NCBI GenBank assembly: GCA_964004625.1
Contig: CAXFOB010000039.1
Span: 62,001-126,000, forward strand
Reading direction: 5' to 3'
Source: GCA-002697625 sp002697625
GTDB lineage: Bacteria > Bacteroidota > Bacteroidia > Flavobacteriales > BACL11
DNA: 64,000 bases
How positions within the stretch are numbered: the stretch's first letter is position 1; each line of letters starts with the position of its first letter. Positions 63,052-64,000 of the stretch are shown in pieces. Position numbers and translations under genes: made by a program. Below the pieces are notes generated by a model, which saw nothing but the letters and a program-made list of their open reading frames with translations, made no database searches and was not told the DNA's origin.

Positions 63052-63504
63052 ATGATAAAAATTGGAGACAAAGCACCGGAAATAAACTCTATTGATCAAA
63101 ATGGAGAAAAGATAACTTTAAAACAATTTCTTGGAAAGAAAATTATTTTATACTTCTATCCAAAAGACATGACACCAGGATGTACAGCTCAGTCTTGTAA
63201 TTTAAGAGATAATTACCACGAGCTTTTAGACAATGGTTATGTGGTATTAGGATGTTCTGCAGACAGCTTAGAAAGACACCAAAAATTTATTGAAAAATAC
63301 GATTTGCCTTTTCCACTTATTTCAGACGAAAGTAAAGAAGTGTTAAATGCTTATGGTGTTTGGGGACTTAAAAAGTTTATGGGGAAGGAATACATGGGAA
63401 TTATGCGTACTACTTTTGTGATTGATGAGAATGGAATTATTGAAGATATTATCACAAAAGTAAAAACTAAAGATCATACTCAACAGATTTTGAGAAAATT
63501 ATAG
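63052..63504 (+). CDS. Thiol peroxidase of the Bcp/PrxQ family
   Basis: Thioredoxin-dependent peroxiredoxin that reduces peroxides, of the kind also called bacterioferritin comigratory protein. The 150 residues carry the peroxidatic Cys in DMTPGCTAQSC (C44), with a resolving Cys five residues later (C49), the alpha2-type PrxQ arrangement. It lies two bases after hppD, so the dioxygenase operon also expresses an antioxidant enzyme, and superoxide dismutase is at the other end of the locus. Confidence 0.95.
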   Translation: MIKIGDKAPEINSIDQNGEKITLKQFLGKKIILYFYPKDMTPGCTAQSCNLRDNYHELLDNGYVVLGCSADSLERHQKFIEKYDLPFPLISDESKEVLNAYGVWGLKKFMGKEYMGIMRTTFVIDENGIIEDIITKVKTKDHTQQILRKL

Positions 63505-63516
63505 AAGAATAACAAA

Positions 63517-64000
63517 ATGAAAATCCCATTACTAGTTTTACTATTATTCCCTTTACTTCTTAGTTCTCAGGATAAGATATATACTAAAGACAATGTATTT
63601 ATGGGTTATGAAGAGGATTTAGTAAATGCATGTGTTAATGGAGCTAATGATGTCTTAAATATTGGAGGTAATAATATAGCTATGAAAGATTATTGTAGTT
63701 GCGTTATGAATAGTTTAATGCCTAATTTGTATTCTTGGGAAATAGAAGAAGCTGCTAAAAACAATACTATGAAGGAGTTGTTTATTAAAGACAAAAATTT
63801 AACTTATATAATGGATTGTATCGACCCAATTATGGAATCAGATGTATTAGATAATTATAATTATGGAGATCAGGACTTTTCAGATTATGATAAATCTATT
63901 ATGATAAAAGGATGTGTTGAGGTAGCTATGTCTGAAGAAGGATTGGGAGACTTATATGGGCTTACATATGAAGATATTTATAATTATTGTAGTTGTTCCA
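63517..64000 (+). CDS. Secreted Cys-rich repeat protein, incomplete at right edge
   Basis: The reading frame starts at ATG 63517-63519 and is open to the end of the window (about 161 residues seen). It begins with a signal peptide (MKIPLLVLLLFPLLLSSQ). Two similar units follow, each with a Cys, then YCSC about 30 residues later. In the first unit AC-VNGANDVLN leads to MKDYCSCVMNSL, with a further Cys in MDCIDP; in the second KGCVEVAMSEE leads to YNYCSCS at the edge. Spacing of Cys suggests paired disulfides in the periplasm. I do not recognise the family; it follows the peroxidase gene by 12 bases. Confidence 0.7.
   Translation, partial: MKIPLLVLLLFPLLLSSQDKIYTKDNVFMGYEEDLVNACVNGANDVLNIGGNNIAMKDYCSCVMNSLMPNLYSWEIEEAAKNNTMKELFIKDKNLTYIMDCIDPIMESDVLDNYNYGDQDFSDYDKSIMIKGCVEVAMSEEGLGDLYGLTYEDIYNYCSCS

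Overview
The window reads as core chromosome of a low-GC (roughly 30%) member of the Bacteroidota, most likely a marine Flavobacteriales bacterium. The evidence is the two type IX secretion (T9SS) cargo types, a SprB-like repeat adhesin next to a PorP/SprF-family protein, TAnnTTTG promoter elements, the near absence of Shine-Dalgarno sites, a DUF3098 gene beside ftsX, and Bacteroidota-style forms of LeuS, MetG (KLSTS signature) and HflX. The family or genus cannot be named from this window alone. Genes are packed tightly: no gene-free stretch exceeds 190 bases. I see no rRNA, tRNA, CRISPR array, insertion sequence or prophage.

Layout. 1-3.1 kb: 3' end of recJ, then dnaG and a polyprenyl diphosphate synthase. 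3.2-5.4 kb: rlmN divergent from a cytosolic amidohydrolase. 5.4-9.8 kb: a minus-strand run ftsX, DUF3098, uppP, truB, queA, ispD (cell envelope precursors and tRNA modification). 9.9-12.7 kb: leuS, followed by a small ORF that may be a queD remnant. 12.8-20.3 kb: an aa3-type cytochrome oxidase operon (coxB, coxA, two subunit III genes, subunit IV, SCO copper chaperone, a small Cys membrane protein, heme O synthase). This operon meets heme A synthase and DUF420, which are transcribed with aspS from the other side. 22.6-23.5 kb: tadA and a bacilliredoxin. 23.7-31.1 kb: a 2155-residue SprB-like adhesin with about 22 repeat modules and a T9SS type B tail, plus its PorP/SprF-like partner, closed by the only strong intrinsic terminator in the window.

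31.3-42.1 kb: hemW, an msrB-msrA fusion, a sensor kinase, a large AsmA-like protein, an RsuA/RluB-type pseudouridine synthase homologue lacking its catalytic Asp, a T9SS-exported esterase, a short metG, gatC and plsC. 42.2-55 kb: trpS, a YhbP-like protein, two tandem periplasmic amidohydrolases, two small membrane proteins, hflX, an MsbA-like exporter, rbfA, a LolC/E permease, a dus enzyme and a CPBP protease. 55-58 kb: an ExbB/ExbD/ExbD energy-transducing operon and superoxide dismutase. 58-63 kb: a tyrosine/homogentisate catabolism locus (hppD, hmgA, fumarylacetoacetase-like hydrolase) with a flavin reductase, a sulfotransferase-like protein and a thiol peroxidase. A secreted Cys-rich protein runs off the right edge.

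Two window-wide traits stand out. Of nine convergent gene pairs, seven abut or overlap at their stop codons and one more is 15 bases apart. Several divergent promoters place the -7 element only 4 to 8 bases from the start codon, which predicts leaderless or near-leaderless mRNAs. I found no clear new multi-gene defence or mobile system. The most interesting single loci are the apparently catalytically dead pseudouridine synthase, a G10 tract in the DUF3098 gene, a Cys-bearing insertion in the SCO protein, and the giant adhesin.
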